From: Dactylosporangium vinaceum
GTDB taxonomy: Bacteria > Actinomycetota > Actinomycetes > Mycobacteriales > Micromonosporaceae
Reading direction: 5' to 3'
DNA length: 64,000 nt
Assembly (NCBI RefSeq): GCF_019904175.1
Contig: NZ_CP061913.1
Location: forward strand, 10,788,001 to 10,852,000
The notes under the pieces: model-generated
Databases searched by the model: none
What the model saw: the letters and a program-made list of their open reading frames with translations, nothing else
Told to the model about the DNA's origin: nothing
Made by a program: the position numbers and the translations under genes
Shown: piece after piece, positions 48,412 through 56,218 of the stretch
How positions within the stretch are numbered: the first letter of the stretch is position 1
How the letters are laid out: every line of letters begins with the position of its first letter

Positions 48412-48986
48412 AGCGCACGCGGATCCGCCGCCTCCCCGACAAGGCGGTCCACGACCGCGCCGCGCTGCACGCCGTGCTCGACGCCGGGATGGTGGCCCAC
48501 GTGGCATTTGTCCACGATGGACATCCGTTCGCCATCCCGGTGGCCTACGCCCGCGACGGCGAGTCGGTCCTGTTCCACGGCTCGACCGGCAGCCGCCTCT
48601 TCCGCCTCCTGGCCACGGGCGTGCCGTGCTGCCTGACCGTCACCCTGCTCGACGGGCTGATCCTGGCCCGCAGCGCGTTCGAGGCGTCGATGCGCTACCG
48701 CTCGGCGATGGTCCTCGGCGCCTGCGCCCCGGTCACCGAGAAGACCGAGGCGCTGCGGGCCGTGGCCGAGCACCTGATGCCCGGCCGCTGGGAGGTGATC
48801 CGCCCGCCGTCGGCCAAAGAGCTGGCGGCGACGTCGGTGCTGCGGCTGCCGCTCGACGAGTGGTCGCTGAAGGTGAGCGACGGCTGGCCCGAGGCCACGC
48901 CCGAGGACGAGGGCTGGTCCCCGCCGACAGGCGTCATCCCGATCCGCACCGAGCTCGGCGAGCTGATTCCGGGCGAGGTTACATGA
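48396..48986 (+). CDS. Pyridoxamine 5'-phosphate oxidase-like FMN-binding protein
   Basis: 196 residues with a split-barrel flavin-binding fold (VAHVAFVHDGHPFAIPVAYARDG...LFHGSTGSRLFRLL), of the group that includes nitroimidazole-resistance proteins. True PdxH catalytic residues are not evident. The ATG lies inside the 3' end of the aminotransferase, and its stop overlaps the FAD oxidase start, so it is co-translated in the amine-degradation operon. Its role might be FMN-dependent chemistry on a pathway intermediate, heme binding or redox support; unproven. Confidence 0.85.
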   Translation: MEAPVERTRIRRLPDKAVHDRAALHAVLDAGMVAHVAFVHDGHPFAIPVAYARDGESVLFHGSTGSRLFRLLATGVPCCLTVTLLDGLILARSAFEASMRYRSAMVLGACAPVTEKTEALRAVAEHLMPGRWEVIRPPSAKELAATSVLRLPLDEWSLKVSDGWPEATPEDEGWSPPTGVIPIRTELGELIPGEVT

Positions 48987-50335
48987 GCATGAGCCTCTGG
49001 ATGTCGGTGCTTCCACCGGAGGCTCCCCGCCCGCCGCTTCCGGGCGACGCGGAGGCCGACGTGTGCATCGTCGGCGCCGGGTTCACGGGGCTCTGGACGG
49101 CGTACTACCTCGCGGTGGCCGACCCATCGCTGCGCATCACGGTCCTGGAGGCGCAGACGGCCGGCTTCGGCGCCAGCGGCCGCAACGGTGGCTGGTGCTC
49201 GGCGCTGTTCCCCAAGTCCGTCGCCTATCTGGACCGCCGATACGGCCGCGCCGACGCCCTGGCCCTCAACGCGGCAATGGAGTCCACAGTGGACGAGGTG
49301 GGCCGGGTCGCCGCTTCGGAGGGCATCGACTGCGACTACGCCAAGGGCGGCACCGTCACACTCGCCCGCACCCCCGCCCAGCTGTCCCGCGCCCGCGCCG
49401 AGGTGGACGCGGCCGCGCACTTCGGCGTCGAGCTCCACCTGCTCACCGCCGACGAGGCCCGCACGCGCGTCGGCGCCACGAACGTCCTGGGCGCCACCTA
49501 CACCCCGCACTGCGCCGCGATCCAGCCGGCGAAGCTGGTCCGCGGCCTCGCGGCGGCCTGCGAACGGCGGGGCGTACGGCTCTTCGAGCACACCCGGGTG
49601 ACCCGGCTGTCCCCCGGCCGCGCCGAAACGCCGCTCGGGACGGTCCGCGCCCCGATAGTCGTCCGCGCCACCGAGGGATTCACCCCGCAGCTGCCGGGCC
49701 TGCGCCGCGCCATAGCCCCGGTGTACTCCCTGATGATCGCCACCGACCCCCTGCCCCCGGCGTTCTGGGCCGAGGCGGGCCTGGCCCGACGCGAAACGTT
49801 CGCCGACTTCCGCCACCTCATCATCTACGGCCAGCGCACCGCCGACGACCGCCTGGCCTTCGGTGGCCGCGGCGCCCCGTACCACTACGGCTCCACCGTC
49901 GACCCGACCTTCGACCGCGAGCCGAGGGTCTTCACCGACCTGCACCGCACGCTTGCCGAACTGTTCCCGGCCCTGGCCGCGGTGCCGATCGCCCACAGCT
50001 GGGGCGGCCCGCTGGGCATTGCCCGCGACTGGATGGCCTCGGTGGGCCTGGACGAGCCGACGGGCCTGGCCTGGGCCGGCGGCTACGTCGGCGACGGCGT
50101 GGGCACGACGAACCTGGCCGGCCGGACCCTGTGCGACCTGATCCGCGGCGAGCGCAGCGACCTGGTGCACCTGCCCTGGGTCGGCCACCGCTCCCCCCGG
50201 TGGGAGCCGGAACCCCTGCGCTGGCTGGGCGTGAACACCAGCCTCCGCGTCATGGCCGCCGCCGACGCCGCCGAGTCGCGCACCGGCCGCCCCTCGCGCC
50301 GCGCCGCCCTCATGTCCCGCCTGCTCGGCGACTGA
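48983..50335 (+). CDS. FAD-dependent amine oxidoreductase (DAO family, PuuB-like)
   Basis: 450 residues. FAD-binding VCIVGAGFTGLWTAYYLA near residue 27, the GASGRNGGW motif typical of PuuB-like gamma-glutamylputrescine oxidases, and a C-terminal FAD contact (WAGGYVGDGVGTTNLAGRTL). Likely oxidises a secondary or glutamylated amine. PuuA and PuuD partners are not present, so the substrate may be free polyamine or another N-alkyl amine. ATGA overlap with the upstream gene; last gene of the regulator-led operon. Confidence 0.9.
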   Translation: MSMSLWMSVLPPEAPRPPLPGDAEADVCIVGAGFTGLWTAYYLAVADPSLRITVLEAQTAGFGASGRNGGWCSALFPKSVAYLDRRYGRADALALNAAMESTVDEVGRVAASEGIDCDYAKGGTVTLARTPAQLSRARAEVDAAAHFGVELHLLTADEARTRVGATNVLGATYTPHCAAIQPAKLVRGLAAACERRGVRLFEHTRVTRLSPGRAETPLGTVRAPIVVRATEGFTPQLPGLRRAIAPVYSLMIATDPLPPAFWAEAGLARRETFADFRHLIIYGQRTADDRLAFGGRGAPYHYGSTVDPTFDREPRVFTDLHRTLAELFPALAAVPIAHSWGGPLGIARDWMASVGLDEPTGLAWAGGYVGDGVGTTNLAGRTLCDLIRGERSDLVHLPWVGHRSPRWEPEPLRWLGVNTSLRVMAAADAAESRTGRPSRRAALMSRLLGD

Positions 50336-50454
50336 CCGGCCACCGCGTCCGGCGCCCGCCCGGCCGACGTCTCCGGTGCCCTGCTCATCAGCGTTGACCG
50401 GGCAGGCGGTCGCGCGGCGGCCCGGCGGGCCCGGCCGAGGTTGGTGGACCGGCA

Positions 50455-51108
50455 CTAGTCGACAAGGCCGGCGCGGAAGGCGGCGATGGCCAGCTGGACG
50501 CGGTTGGTGGCGGCGAGCTTGTCGAACAGGTGGGTGACGTGGGTCTTGACGGTGGCCTCGCTCATGTGGAGGGTGGCGGCGATCGTGGCGTTCGCGTGGC
50601 CGTTGCCGATCTCGATCAGCACCTCGCGCTCGCGGTCGGTCAGGGCGTCCAGGCGGTCGAGGGCGGTCCGGCGGCGGGCGGTGCGGTCCTCGGCCGTGTA
50701 GCGGTCGATGACGCGGCGGGTCACGGCCGGGGAGAGCATGGCGTCGCCCGCGGCGGCCAGGCGGACCGCGCGCAGCAGCTCCGGTGGCGGGGTGTCCTTC
50801 AGCAGGAAGCCGGTGGCGCCCGTCTCCAGGGCGCGGAACACGGCGTCGTCCGTGTCGAAGGTGGTCAGGACCACCACCGCCGGCGGGTCGGGCAGGGCGC
50901 GGATGGCGGCGGTCGCGGCGAGGCCGTCCATCCTGGGCATGCGCAGGTCCATCAGGACGACAGCGGGCCGCAGTGACCGCACCGCCTCCAGCGCGGCCAC
51001 GCCGTCCGGGGCCTCGCCGACCACCGCCAGGTCCTCGGCGGTGCTCAGGATCAGGCGCAGGCCGGCCCGGACCAGGGCCTCGTCGTCGACGAGCAGTACG
51101 TCGATCAC
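50455..51108 (-). CDS. NarL/LuxR-family response regulator
   Basis: 217 residues: receiver with DDE at 8-10 and phospho-acceptor Asp54 (LMDLRMP), then a LuxR-type helix-turn-helix (LTDREREVLIEIGNGHANATIA, SEATVKTHVTHLFDKL). GTG 51108 overlaps the kinase stop as GTGA with GGAGGTG upstream, confirming start and operon. Controls unknown targets together with its kinase; the nearest candidate is the divergent serine hydrolase gene. Confidence 0.93.
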   Translation of the reverse strand: MIDVLLVDDEALVRAGLRLILSTAEDLAVVGEAPDGVAALEAVRSLRPAVVLMDLRMPRMDGLAATAAIRALPDPPAVVVLTTFDTDDAVFRALETGATGFLLKDTPPPELLRAVRLAAAGDAMLSPAVTRRVIDRYTAEDRTARRRTALDRLDALTDREREVLIEIGNGHANATIAATLHMSEATVKTHVTHLFDKLAATNRVQLAIAAFRAGLVD

Positions 51109-52172
51109 CTCGGCACCTCCGCCGTCAGACACCATCCGCCATCATCCACGGGGCCGGCCTCCACCGTGCCGCCGACCAGGCGCAGGCGCTCCTTGAGGCC
51201 GATCAGGCCGGCGCCCGTCCCCGGGAGGTCCAGCCCGTGGTGGCCGTCGGCCGGGAGATTGCGCACGTCCACGACGAGCGTGTCGCCGGCGGTCAGGGAG
51301 ACGGTGACCGGGGCGCCGGGGGCGTGCTTGCGGGCGTTGGTCAGGCCTTCCTGGACCACGCGGTAGACGACTCGGGCGGTGGCCGGGGGCAGCTCGCCGG
51401 CCTCGTCGTGGAGGGTGACCGGCTGGCCGGCCTGGATCGCGGCGGCCACGAGCGTCGGGAGGTCGGGCAGGTCGGAGGTGGGGGCGGCGGACTGCAGCAC
51501 GCCCAGGACCTCGCGCAGCTCCTCCAGCGCCTCGCGGGCCGTCACCCGGATCAGGCCGGCGCCCTCGCGGACGCGGTCGTCGCCGGTGGCGATGAGCTCC
51601 AGGGCGCCGGCGTGCAGGGCGATGAGGGAGACCTTGTGGGCCAGGACGTCGTGCATCTCCCGGGCGATGCGGGTGCGCTCGTCGGCCCGCGCGCGGTCGT
51701 CGCGCAGGCGGCGCTCGGCGTCGGCCCGCTCGGCCCGGTCGCGCCAGGAGTCGGCCAGCTCGCGGCGGGTGGCGACGTAGACACCCAGCCCGGCCAGGAG
51801 CAGCGCGACGAGCGCCGCAGCCCCCATGTCCTGCGGCGCGACGCGGCCGGCGTCGATGAGCGACCAGGCGGCGTAACCGGCCAGGCCGGCGACGGGGAAG
51901 ACCCAGGCGCGCGGGCGCGGCGCGTGGGCGGCGCCCGAGTAGACGCCGAACAGGATCGGCAGCGGGTTGCCGGAGAGCGCATAGGAGGCCGCGGCCACCA
52001 GCCCGGTCGCCACCGGCCGTCGACGCCGCCACCACAGGGCCGCGCTGCCGAGTGCGCCGGCGAGGCCGATGACGGGTGCCGGTACCGCCGACCAATGCCC
52101 TTTCACCGCCAGCGCGGCAAGCGCCAAGGAGGCCACCACCCAGGCGGCGTCGCCGATGCGTTCTCTGGTCAT
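51105..52172 (-). CDS. Sensor histidine kinase (HisKA_3 type)
   Basis: 355 residues with about four to five N-terminal membrane helices (residues ~8-135) and almost no extracytoplasmic loop. The HisKA_3 dimerisation helix REMHDVLAHKVSLIALHAG (His174) and an ATPase domain (QEGLTNARKHAPG, GTGAGLIGLKERL) follow. Such intramembrane-sensing kinases often respond to cell-envelope stress or membrane-active agents. Divergent from a secreted serine hydrolase. Confidence 0.93.
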   Translation of the reverse strand: MTRERIGDAAWVVASLALAALAVKGHWSAVPAPVIGLAGALGSAALWWRRRRPVATGLVAAASYALSGNPLPILFGVYSGAAHAPRPRAWVFPVAGLAGYAAWSLIDAGRVAPQDMGAAALVALLLAGLGVYVATRRELADSWRDRAERADAERRLRDDRARADERTRIAREMHDVLAHKVSLIALHAGALELIATGDDRVREGAGLIRVTAREALEELREVLGVLQSAAPTSDLPDLPTLVAAAIQAGQPVTLHDEAGELPPATARVVYRVVQEGLTNARKHAPGAPVTVSLTAGDTLVVDVRNLPADGHHGLDLPGTGAGLIGLKERLRLVGGTVEAGPVDDGGWCLTAEVPR

Positions 52173-52314
52173 GGGCCAAATCTAAAAGCGCTGCCGGCGG
52201 TGTACCTCAGCCCGCGGTCGCGATGTCGCGCCGAGCTCCTGCGACTTTTGTCGTAGTCACCCGCCGACCGCGCTCCGATGTGGCGCCCGGCCCCGGACCG
52301 CCACCCTCGAACCC

Positions 52315-54081
52315 ATGCGAAGGATTCCCGCTCTCCTGGCCGTCGCCTCGATCACCGTCATGACAGTCGTCGCGCCCACCGTCAAGGCGGCCGTCGCGGC
52401 ACCGGCCGGCTGCGGGGACGTGCGCGCCGTCGGGAGCCTGTTCGACGAGAAGCTCGCGCCGCACATCCGCAACGACGAGATCCCGGGCGCGGTGGTGTCG
52501 GTGGTGGCGAACGGGCAGACCGTGTTCGACAAGGGCTACGGCCTGGCCGACATCGAGCACCGCACGCCGATGGACCCGCGGACCTCCGGCGTGCGCATCG
52601 CGTCGATCACGAAGCTGTTCACCTATACGGCGGTCATGCAGCAGGTCGAGGCCGGGCGGCTGCGGCTGGACGCGGACGTGAACACCTACCTCACCGCGTT
52701 GCGGATTCCCGCCACCTATCCGCAGCCGATCACCCTGCTCGATCTCATGAACCACACCGCCGGCTTCGAGGACCGGGTCATCGGCACCGGCGCCCGGTCG
52801 GCCGCGGACGTGCCGCCGCTCGGCGCGTTTCTGGCCGCGCACATGCCGCGGCGGATCCGCCCGCCCGGGGAGGTCTCCGCGTACTCCAACTACGGCGCCG
52901 CGCTCGCCGGCTACATCGTGGCCCAGGTGACCGGGGTGCCCTACGACCGCTACGTCCAGCAGCACATCCTGGACCCGCTCGGCATGGCGAACACCAGCGC
53001 GACGGAGCCGCCGCCGTTTCCGCCCGCCCGCAGCTACAACACCGAGGAGACCCCGGTGCGCACCGTGCCGTTCATCTTCGACCCGCTGACCCCGGACGGC
53101 TCCATCACGGCCTCGGCCGACGACATGGCCGAGTTCATGAAGGCCCACCTGGACGGCGGCGGCAAACTGCTCTCCCCCGCCACGGCCGCGCTCATGCACT
53201 CCCGCTCGTTCGCGGCCGACCCCCGGCTGGGCGGCTACGCCCACGGCTTCATGGACCGCACGATGAACGGCCACCGCGTCCTCATGCACGACGGCGGCTG
53301 GGAGGGGTTCGCCAGCCTGCTGCTGCTGGTGCCGGACTGCAACGCCGGCCTGTTCCTGTCGCTCAACTCGACGAGGGCGACCGACGCGCTGGACGTGGTG
53401 GCGGCCTTCATGGACCGGGTCGCCCCGAAGACGGCTCCCGAGCGCCGCGAGGCTCCCGCCACCGCCGCGCCGGAGCCGGGCTTCTACGCGCCGGCGCGGC
53501 ACAACGACTCCACAGTGGAGCGTCTGCTCGTGCTGCTCGGCCCGCTGCGGCTGACCGTTGCCGGTGACGGGACGGTGCACTTCAAGGGCCACGAATACGC
53601 GGACGTCGGCGGCGGCCTCTACGCGCAGCGCGACGGCGAGGACCACCTGGTGTTCCGCGACGGGCGGGTGGCGACCGACGGGCCCGAGTACGAGCGGCTG
53701 GGCCCGGCCGACTCACTGCCGCTCAACCTCGTCGTGCTCGCGGCGTTCGTGCTCATCGCGCTGGGCACCCTCGCCGGCCTGCGGCGGCGGCCGCTGACGG
53801 CGGCGGCCTCGCTGCTCGGTGTGGTGTTCCTGGCCCTGCTGACGTGGACGCTGGGCTGGCACTCGCGGGACTTCATCTACGGGGCGCCGTGGTGGTTCCT
53901 GGCCCTGCTGACCCTGCCCGTCCTGGTGGTGCTCGGCTTCATCGCGGCGGTGGCCGAGACGATCCGGGGCTGGGCGCGCACCCGGCCGGGCGGCCGCATC
54001 CATCAGGTGGTGTCGCTCGGCGGCCTGGCCCTCGTCACCTGGTTCTTCTGGAACTGGAACCTGCTGGGGTGGCCGGTGTGA
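52315..54081 (+). CDS. Membrane-anchored serine hydrolase (beta-lactamase/class C fold)
   Basis: 588 residues. A signal peptide is followed by a class C beta-lactamase-like domain with nucleophile Ser97 in SITK, the Tyr motif YSNYG and a terminal HDGG triad. The last ~150 residues form about four membrane helices (LNLVVLAAFVLIALGTLAG onward). Related proteins act as D-alanyl-D-aminopeptidases or esterases; true beta-lactamase activity is unlikely. Divergent from the two-component pair, which may control it. Confidence 0.88.
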   Translation: MRRIPALLAVASITVMTVVAPTVKAAVAAPAGCGDVRAVGSLFDEKLAPHIRNDEIPGAVVSVVANGQTVFDKGYGLADIEHRTPMDPRTSGVRIASITKLFTYTAVMQQVEAGRLRLDADVNTYLTALRIPATYPQPITLLDLMNHTAGFEDRVIGTGARSAADVPPLGAFLAAHMPRRIRPPGEVSAYSNYGAALAGYIVAQVTGVPYDRYVQQHILDPLGMANTSATEPPPFPPARSYNTEETPVRTVPFIFDPLTPDGSITASADDMAEFMKAHLDGGGKLLSPATAALMHSRSFAADPRLGGYAHGFMDRTMNGHRVLMHDGGWEGFASLLLLVPDCNAGLFLSLNSTRATDALDVVAAFMDRVAPKTAPERREAPATAAPEPGFYAPARHNDSTVERLLVLLGPLRLTVAGDGTVHFKGHEYADVGGGLYAQRDGEDHLVFRDGRVATDGPEYERLGPADSLPLNLVVLAAFVLIALGTLAGLRRRPLTAAASLLGVVFLALLTWTLGWHSRDFIYGAPWWFLALLTLPVLVVLGFIAAVAETIRGWARTRPGGRIHQVVSLGGLALVTWFFWNWNLLGWPV

Positions 54082-54087
54082 AACCAG

Positions 54088-54537
54088 CTAGCCCTCGAGG
54101 TCGTCCGGGGAGACGCCCAGGAGGTTGGCGACCTGCTCGAGGATCACGTCGTGGACCAGGTCGGCCAGGTCGTCGTGGTCGGCCGCGCGGAACTCGAGCG
54201 GGCGGCGGTACAGCACGATCCGGGGCGGCACGCCGTGGCGCCCCGGGCGGCCGGGCAGCAGCCGGGCCAGCGGGACCTCGCCGTCCTCGAGCACGTCGGA
54301 GTCGTACACGTTGAGGTCCGGCGGCACGTCCTCGACCGCGAACTCGACGCCGGCGAGCTCCTGGGAGAACCGCTGCTCGAGCTGCTCCACCGAGTCGAGG
54401 ACGAGGTCGTCGAACATCTCGGCGCGGGTCCGGGACATCGGCAGGGACGCCGGCACCAACCGGCCGCGCAGGCCCCGGCCATGCCGATCGCGCCCGCGCC
54501 TTCCGGGTCCGCTGCGTCGTCGGTCTGGGCTCGCCAC
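54088..54537 (-). CDS. Zincin-like (metallopeptidase family) protein with degenerate active site
   Basis: 149 residues. It resembles the minimal actinobacterial metallopeptidase family (Zincin_1, Rv3259-like): RAEMFDDLVLDSVEQLEQR, VPPRIVLYRRPLEFRA, then LVHDVILEQVANLLGV. At the position where active members have HExxHxxG, this protein has LEQVANLLG, so the zinc ligands are missing. Probably non-catalytic. GTG 54537 is preferred; no ribosome binding site is visible, which fits a leaderless transcript. Faces the serine hydrolase with a 6-nt gap. Confidence 0.75.
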   Translation of the reverse strand: MASPDRRRSGPGRRGRDRHGRGLRGRLVPASLPMSRTRAEMFDDLVLDSVEQLEQRFSQELAGVEFAVEDVPPDLNVYDSDVLEDGEVPLARLLPGRPGRHGVPPRIVLYRRPLEFRAADHDDLADLVHDVILEQVANLLGVSPDDLEG

Positions 54538-54656
54538 GATGTTCAGAGTAGCGCCGGGCGGCGGGATCGCCCGAGCGGGCGTGTCGGCGTGGTCACCCCG
54601 GCGTGTCGCGGGCCTTCCAGGACGACGCGAGGGGCTCGGAGCGATACCGTTCGGCC

Positions 54657-55010
54657 GTGAGGACCCCACGTCGATGCTCGCGCAACGGTTGCCCCCGATC
54701 GCCCGTTGCTACGTTGACGTACGTTTATGCCGAATCGACAGCAGTTGTCGGTCCGCTGGCCGCGTTCGCCGAGCCCCACTCCTATGACCTGTGCGAGTCG
54801 CACGCCCGCGGACTGACCGCGCCGCGGGGCTGGGACCTGGTCCGGCACGAGGGTGAGTACGGCCCCCCGCCACCGACGAACGACGATCTGGTAGCGCTCG
54901 CCGAGGCGGTGCGCGAGGCGGCCCGGCCGGCGCCCCACCGCGAGGAGCCCGACACGCAGCACCCGCTCGGCCGCCGCGGACATTTGCGGGTGATTCCCCC
55001 CGATGCCTAA
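54657..55010 (+). CDS. DUF3499 family protein
   Basis: 117 residues. The family core RRCSRNGCPRSPVATLTYVYAES...PHSYDLCESHA...TAPRGWDLVRHE contains a CxxxxC pair and a CxxH that could bind zinc. Function unknown; it is conserved next to whiB and the metallopeptidase-like gene in actinomycetes. GTG 54657 is chosen; GATACCGT just upstream may be a -10 element for a leaderless mRNA. An earlier in-frame GTG at 54603 is possible. Confidence 0.82.
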   Translation: MRTPRRCSRNGCPRSPVATLTYVYAESTAVVGPLAAFAEPHSYDLCESHARGLTAPRGWDLVRHEGEYGPPPPTNDDLVALAEAVREAARPAPHREEPDTQHPLGRRGHLRVIPPDA

Positions 55011-55023
55011 AGAATCGCATACA

Positions 55024-55062
55024 AAAGGGCGCCGACCCCCAAATAGGAGATCGACGCCCTTT
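55024..55062. terminator. Bidirectional terminator between DUF3499 gene and whiB
   Basis: AAAGGGCGCCGA (55024-55035) pairs with TCGACGCCCTTT (55051-55062) with one mismatch and A/T-rich flanks on both sides. It lies between convergent genes. Confidence 0.8.
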
Positions 55063-55081
55063 ACTTGATAATCCGAACCTG

Positions 55082-55339
55082 CTATGCGGCGCGTCGCTTG
55101 AGTTTGCGGCGCTCGCGCTCCGAGAGTCCCCCCCAGATCCCGAAACGCTCATCGTGCCCCAGCGCGTACTCCAGGCAGTCCCCCCGCACCTCGCAGCGCG
55201 AGCAGATGCGCTTGGCCTCGCGCGTCGACCCGCCCTTCTCCGGGAAGAAAGCCTCCGGATCGGTCTGCGAACACAGGGCGCGCTCTTGCCACTCCGGAGC
55301 GTTACCCAGCAGGTCGGCCACGACTGGTCGGCCGTCCAT
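55082..55339 (-). CDS. whiB: WhiB-family iron-sulphur regulator (WhiB/WhmD type)
   Basis: 85 residues. Four cysteines (Cys23, Cys46, Cys49, Cys55) bind a 4Fe-4S cluster. The sequence CSQTDPEAFFPEKGGSTREA and FGIWGGLSERERRKLKRRA identify the WhiB/WhiB2 (WhmD) subgroup needed for septation in sporulation or growth, working with WhiA in Streptomyces. The ATG at 55339 follows GGAGG; a hairpin lies just upstream of that site. Confidence 0.95.
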   Translation of the reverse strand: MDGRPVVADLLGNAPEWQERALCSQTDPEAFFPEKGGSTREAKRICSRCEVRGDCLEYALGHDERFGIWGGLSERERRKLKRRAA

Positions 55340-55726
55340 CAGCGTGCCTCCTTCTTGCGCACCGGCGTCAGTGCCGGCGCAACCCCCCACGCGGAAGGCG
55401 CATGTCCTACAAGGTTGCTGTACCTCGGCGCGGTGTTCCTTATGTCCGCTTGGTGGGCTCTTGCGACTCACCCAGCGAACATCCCCCGTGAAATTACACG
55501 CGTGTAATGCGTGCGTCGTCAAGCCGAACCTGCTAAATAGGCCCGTTCTGGCGACCGCCTGCACCCCCGTGCCGTACCCATACCGACGGAGCCCCGCCCG
55601 AGGTAACGGGCGACACGCCGGACGCGCCGGAAGAGTCTCGGCAAGTTTTCTCAAGGCCCCCGCCGCCCGGCCGAAGGGGGCCGATGTGCGGCAAAAGCTG
55701 AGACCTACCCTCATGTCGGCCCGCCC
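55340..55726 (-). promoter_or_regulatory. whiB upstream region (387 bp) with operator-like palindrome
   Basis: No gene is seen. It contains the perfect 16-bp palindrome at 55493-55508, a bulged hairpin around 55352-55379 just before the whiB ribosome binding site, and, at the right end, a TACCCT hexamer (plus strand) that may be the -10 of the divergent signal peptidase-like gene. Confidence 0.55.
55493..55508. promoter_or_regulatory. Perfect 16-bp palindrome upstream of whiB
   Basis: ATTACACGCGTGTAAT is fully symmetric, AT-ended in a GC-rich setting, and lies 154 bp upstream of the whiB start. It is a likely binding site for a dimeric regulator whose identity I cannot name. Confidence 0.6.
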
Positions 55727-56218
55727 ATGATTCGTCGTCTGCTCCTTGGCGCGGCCGTCTCCATCGTCCTGTTCACCGTCGGCGTCGCCGGCCTGGGCTG
55801 GAAGCCCTACGTCGTGATGTCCGAGTCCATGGCGCCCGCGATGCACGCGGGCGATCTCGTGTTCGTGGACCCCAACGCCCAGTCCGTGGCGCAGTACGAG
55901 ATCGTCACGTACGACGGACCGCCGGGCCCCATCACCCAGCGGGTGGTTTCCCAGCGCCCCGACGGAGCGCTGACGCTCAAGGGTGATGCGAACCCGCCCG
56001 CCGACTCACCCACCGTCGACCGCCACAGGGTGGTGGGCCCGGTGCGGCTGATCCTGCCCCACGCGGGCTGGCCGGTGATGCAGGTGCGCACCCACCCCGT
56101 GAAAATCGCACTCGGCGCGCTCCTGCTGGCGCTGCTCGTCCCCGGCCGCCGGATCTTCGGCCTGCTGCTGCTGGGCGGGCTGGTGGCCGCGGTGGCGATG
56201 GTCCCTACGACCGGCTGA
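55727..56218 (+). CDS. S26 signal peptidase-like membrane protein
   Basis: 163 residues. An N-terminal helix precedes VMSESMAPAMHAGDLVFV with the candidate nucleophile Ser34 (SxSM), then ITQRVVSQ and GDANPPADSP, the pattern of archaeal/ER-type (SipW-like) signal peptidases. A C-terminal hydrophobic region follows. In active members of this type the segment before RVV carries His; here it is Gln71, so activity is doubtful. The 3' end overlaps the convergent fbiC by 14 bp. Confidence 0.8.
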   Translation: MIRRLLLGAAVSIVLFTVGVAGLGWKPYVVMSESMAPAMHAGDLVFVDPNAQSVAQYEIVTYDGPPGPITQRVVSQRPDGALTLKGDANPPADSPTVDRHRVVGPVRLILPHAGWPVMQVRTHPVKIALGALLLALLVPGRRIFGLLLLGGLVAAVAMVPTTG

